A stretch of DNA of 15,407 bases, taken from positions 1,690 to 17,096 of the forward strand of contig PBTA01000012.1 of NCBI GenBank assembly GCA_002726395.1. Reading direction: 5' to 3'. The notes beneath the pieces are model-generated. The model saw only the letters and a list, made by a program, of their open reading frames with translations. It did not search any database and was not told the DNA's origin. Source of the stretch: Methanobacteriota archaeon (lineage in GTDB: Archaea > Thermoplasmatota > Poseidoniia > Poseidoniales > Poseidoniaceae). The position numbers and the translations under genes are program-made. Positions 13,416 through 15,407 of the stretch are shown piece by piece (position 1 is the first letter of the stretch; each line of letters begins with the position of its first letter).

Positions 13416-15407
13416 TCAACCCAAGATTGCAATTGTACTAGCGATTAGCGAGGTGACTGGCTCCACTAACAAGACGTGTCTGGTCTCAACATTTCCACCA
13501 GTCAAGGTGCCAATTAACGATAAATCAGAAACCATGCCGTTTACTCCCAAGGAAGAAGAAACTGGAATTATACCGGTAAATTGAGTATCTAGCATTACTG
13601 CACGACCGTCAAATTTGGTGTCGCCAAAGAAGTCAACATAGTAGCCCGGTTGTGAAGTGACTTGAGAACTTGCTACAATTCGGCCTGAGGTAATGTCTTC
13701 AAGGATTATTACAGGATATTCATATGGACCTCTCTTGACTTTTATTGTCGCTGATTTAAGGTCCTCTCCGACTAATTCTAACCGGTTAACCATGACTCCT
13801 GGTTGTACTGGAATGTTGGTTTGTTTCATGTACAGACTTTCAACTCCTTCCCCCGATGAAGCAACTCTCATTCCCCAATCATTAGTCGGTTCAAGTTTGA
13901 ACGTTGATGGCAACCCTTGAGCAATCATCAGTACATCGCCACGGAAGTCAACGGCTCTACCACTAGCCTCTAAGTACAAATCTAAGTCATCACCATTAGA
14001 TGAGTAATCAAGTGTCATCATTCCTTGGAATGAGGTGTCTTCTCTAATATCAAAGTCATTAGCAGGTATGGCTGATAATGACATCACGCTTGGTAAGTTT
14101 CGCATGAAAGTGGTTGCAGGCCACCAAAATCCATCGATATAGCGCATCTGTTGAATCATCAATTTTTCCGCAGAGAATTTACCCTGTGTTCTAAATTGTT
14201 CTGGAACATTCATAGATATGTTGAAAATATCCCCAATAGTTGCTGAAAACTCCATCGATTGAGCCACATCAATAATCAATGCTTCAACCCTAGTATCTTC
14301 GATTCGATCTATGAAAGTAGCATGAACGGAATCTAGATTAGAACCAAAATCATAAGTCATTATTACATTAAATCTTGGAACAATCAAATCATCTTGGGTA
14401 AAGAATACTGCATTTGCACTGACATCATTGGGTTTAGTAGTGTCTAAACCATCGATTACTAAATCCATATCTGTTCCCTGTAAGCCATTAATCACTATAC
14501 TGATTTGTTCTCTTAGTGGTTTCCATTGCCCAAGGAATAGTTCGAATTCGTATTGAGGAATGTCACCAATCATCCTAAAATCATACTCTAGAGATATTTC
14601 TCCAGCGGGTAATTGCGGCAACCAAAGCCGATTATGCCAACTACGGCGGAATTCGAAGGTAATTCCTTGTTCTTCTAACAACGTTTCATTGAGTAAATTT
14701 CTTTCAAAATCATATATTGTTCCGTCCTCTAAAACAGCAATCAGCATATCTGCTTGAGTAATGTCTGAACGTGTCAAAATGTCAAGAGCTAAGCCTTCCT
14801 CGGATTTATCTATTTTATAATCATCAAGAATATCGTTAGCGGATTGTAAATCCGATTGAGTCAATGAGGGTAGGCGAGACAGATTGAAATCGAGTACTGA
14901 AGCTTCTTTTGCATTCATACCAATGCCATGTGACCAGATTGGTTCATCCAAGCCGTTGTTGCCTTTCCTAACGTCTACCGTTAGATTAAACGCCTCACCA
15001 GTCAACAAATCAACACCAAGAGAAAAGTCCTCTTCGTCTCCCTCTGTACCGACTAGGTCTTTGGTAAAATCATAGATTAAATCGTTAACTGAAGAGCCAA
15101 AGTCGACCAAATCTCCGAGGAAGAAAGATAGCGATTCAATTCCTTCACCTTCATCGAAACTTGGTAGTTCAAGGCCAGACGAATCAACAGTACTCGGGAA
15201 GGCTAGACTGATGTTTGATGGTAGAGGGTCCAACATAACACGCCCATTCATGCCGAGGAATTCATCGTCATATTGCGACTCATCCTCAAGTAAGACGTAG
15301 AATGGTGAAGATTGGCTGCGAATCATTTCGATAATTGAATTGCCCTCTGGCCCAACTGCATCTGGCACTTGAGGTGAGTATCTTTTCAAACTAATTATAT
15401 CTGAAAT
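13416..15407 (-). CDS. large beta-rich protein of unknown function, 5' end beyond the window
   Basis: The reading frame is open from the right edge to a TGA at 13416, giving 663 visible residues. A TTG at 15389 is in frame, but six more open codons precede it and no signal peptide follows, so the true start is probably outside the window. I recognise no family. The protein is rich in D, S, L and alternating hydrophobic residues typical of beta strands, and contains no cysteine. A motif LPSxxxL recurs at about 62 (LPSNISLAFPS), 438 (LPSVMSLSAIP) and 499 (LPSTFKLEPTN), two of them preceded by a strand with G-x-V/M, which suggests diverged repeats of one domain. The last 20 residues are moderately hydrophobic (VEPVTSLIASTIAILG) but short for a membrane anchor. 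It ends four bases before the start of the small membrane protein gene, so it belongs to the same transcription unit. A surface or secreted role is inferred only from composition and neighbours. Confidence 0.85.
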   Translation of the reverse strand: MSDIISLKRYSPQVPDAVGPEGNSIIEMIRSQSSPFYVLLEDESQYDDEFLGMNGRVMLDPLPSNISLAFPSTVDSSGLELPSFDEGEGIESLSFFLGDLVDFGSSVNDLIYDFTKDLVGTEGDEEDFSLGVDLLTGEAFNLTVDVRKGNNGLDEPIWSHGIGMNAKEASVLDFNLSRLPSLTQSDLQSANDILDDYKIDKSEEGLALDILTRSDITQADMLIAVLEDGTIYDFERNLLNETLLEEQGITFEFRRSWHNRLWLPQLPAGEISLEYDFRMIGDIPQYEFELFLGQWKPLREQISIVINGLQGTDMDLVIDGLDTTKPNDVSANAVFFTQDDLIVPRFNVIMTYDFGSNLDSVHATFIDRIEDTRVEALIIDVAQSMEFSATIGDIFNISMNVPEQFRTQGKFSAEKLMIQQMRYIDGFWWPATTFMRNLPSVMSLSAIPANDFDIREDTSFQGMMTLDYSSNGDDLDLYLEASGRAVDFRGDVLMIAQGLPSTFKLEPTNDWGMRVASSGEGVESLYMKQTNIPVQPGVMVNRLELVGEDLKSATIKVKRGPYEYPVIILEDITSGRIVASSQVTSQPGYYVDFFGDTKFDGRAVMLDTQFTGIIPVSSSLGVNGMVSDLSLIGTLTGGNVETRHVLLVEPVTSLIASTIAILG

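Noticed and set aside
15387..15389. TTG as the start of the right-hand gene
   Set aside because: The frame stays open through six further codons to the window edge, there is no ribosome site visible, and no signal peptide follows. The gene is treated as 5'-partial.
1..15407. tRNA, rRNA, CRISPR array, insertion sequence or integration site
   Set aside because: No cloverleaf-like segment, regularly spaced repeat, transposase-like protein or terminal inverted repeat was seen. Nearly the whole window is accounted for by minus-strand genes.

Overview
The window reads as a chromosomal piece of an uncultured marine archaeon, most likely a planktonic member of the Thermoplasmatota (Marine Group II/Poseidoniales or a relative). 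The evidence is an AT-rich, tightly packed genome, a complex-I operon that passes from nuoD straight to nuoH with no NADH module (no nuoE, nuoF or nuoG), strong GAGGTGA ribosome sites, and very large secreted proteins made of Ig-like repeats with C-terminal membrane anchors and cytoplasmic zinc motifs. The lineage is an inference; no rRNA or other marker gene is present. All nine genes lie on the minus strand, so transcription runs from high to low coordinates.

Right part (15407 to 8199): three closely spaced genes for surface proteins. First is a cysteine-free, beta-rich protein of unknown function whose 5' end lies beyond the window. Next is a small protein with one membrane helix, an acidic cytoplasmic tail and an outside beta domain. 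Last is a giant membrane-anchored subtilisin-like protease with an intact Asp/His/Asn/Ser active site, a KP-43-like beta domain, a CARDB domain, further Ig-like repeats, one membrane helix, a proline-rich linker and a cytoplasmic eight-ligand zinc domain resembling a prokaryotic RING.

Middle (about 8130 to 4496): a separate large surface protein with a signal peptide, several Ig-like domains containing paired cysteines, a calcium-binding-type acidic loop, and a multi-helix C-terminal membrane module resembling DUF4234.

Left part (4363 to 1): the start of a respiratory operon, nuoA-nuoB-nuoC-nuoD-nuoH, the last gene cut by the window edge. These encode the quinone-reducing connecting module and the first membrane subunits of an energy-conserving, NDH-1/Fpo-like complex. 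NuoB keeps all four N2 cluster cysteines. NuoA, NuoD and NuoH each depart from the usual family pattern. Three of the four gene junctions use nearly the same 15-base cassette in which the upstream stop codon forms part of the next gene's ribosome site.

No tRNA, rRNA, CRISPR array or mobile element was seen. The longest gene-free stretch is about 130 bases, upstream of nuoA. The points most worth following are the protease with an outside active site and an inside RING-like domain, its neighbouring surface proteins, and the altered quinone-site loops of the respiratory complex.
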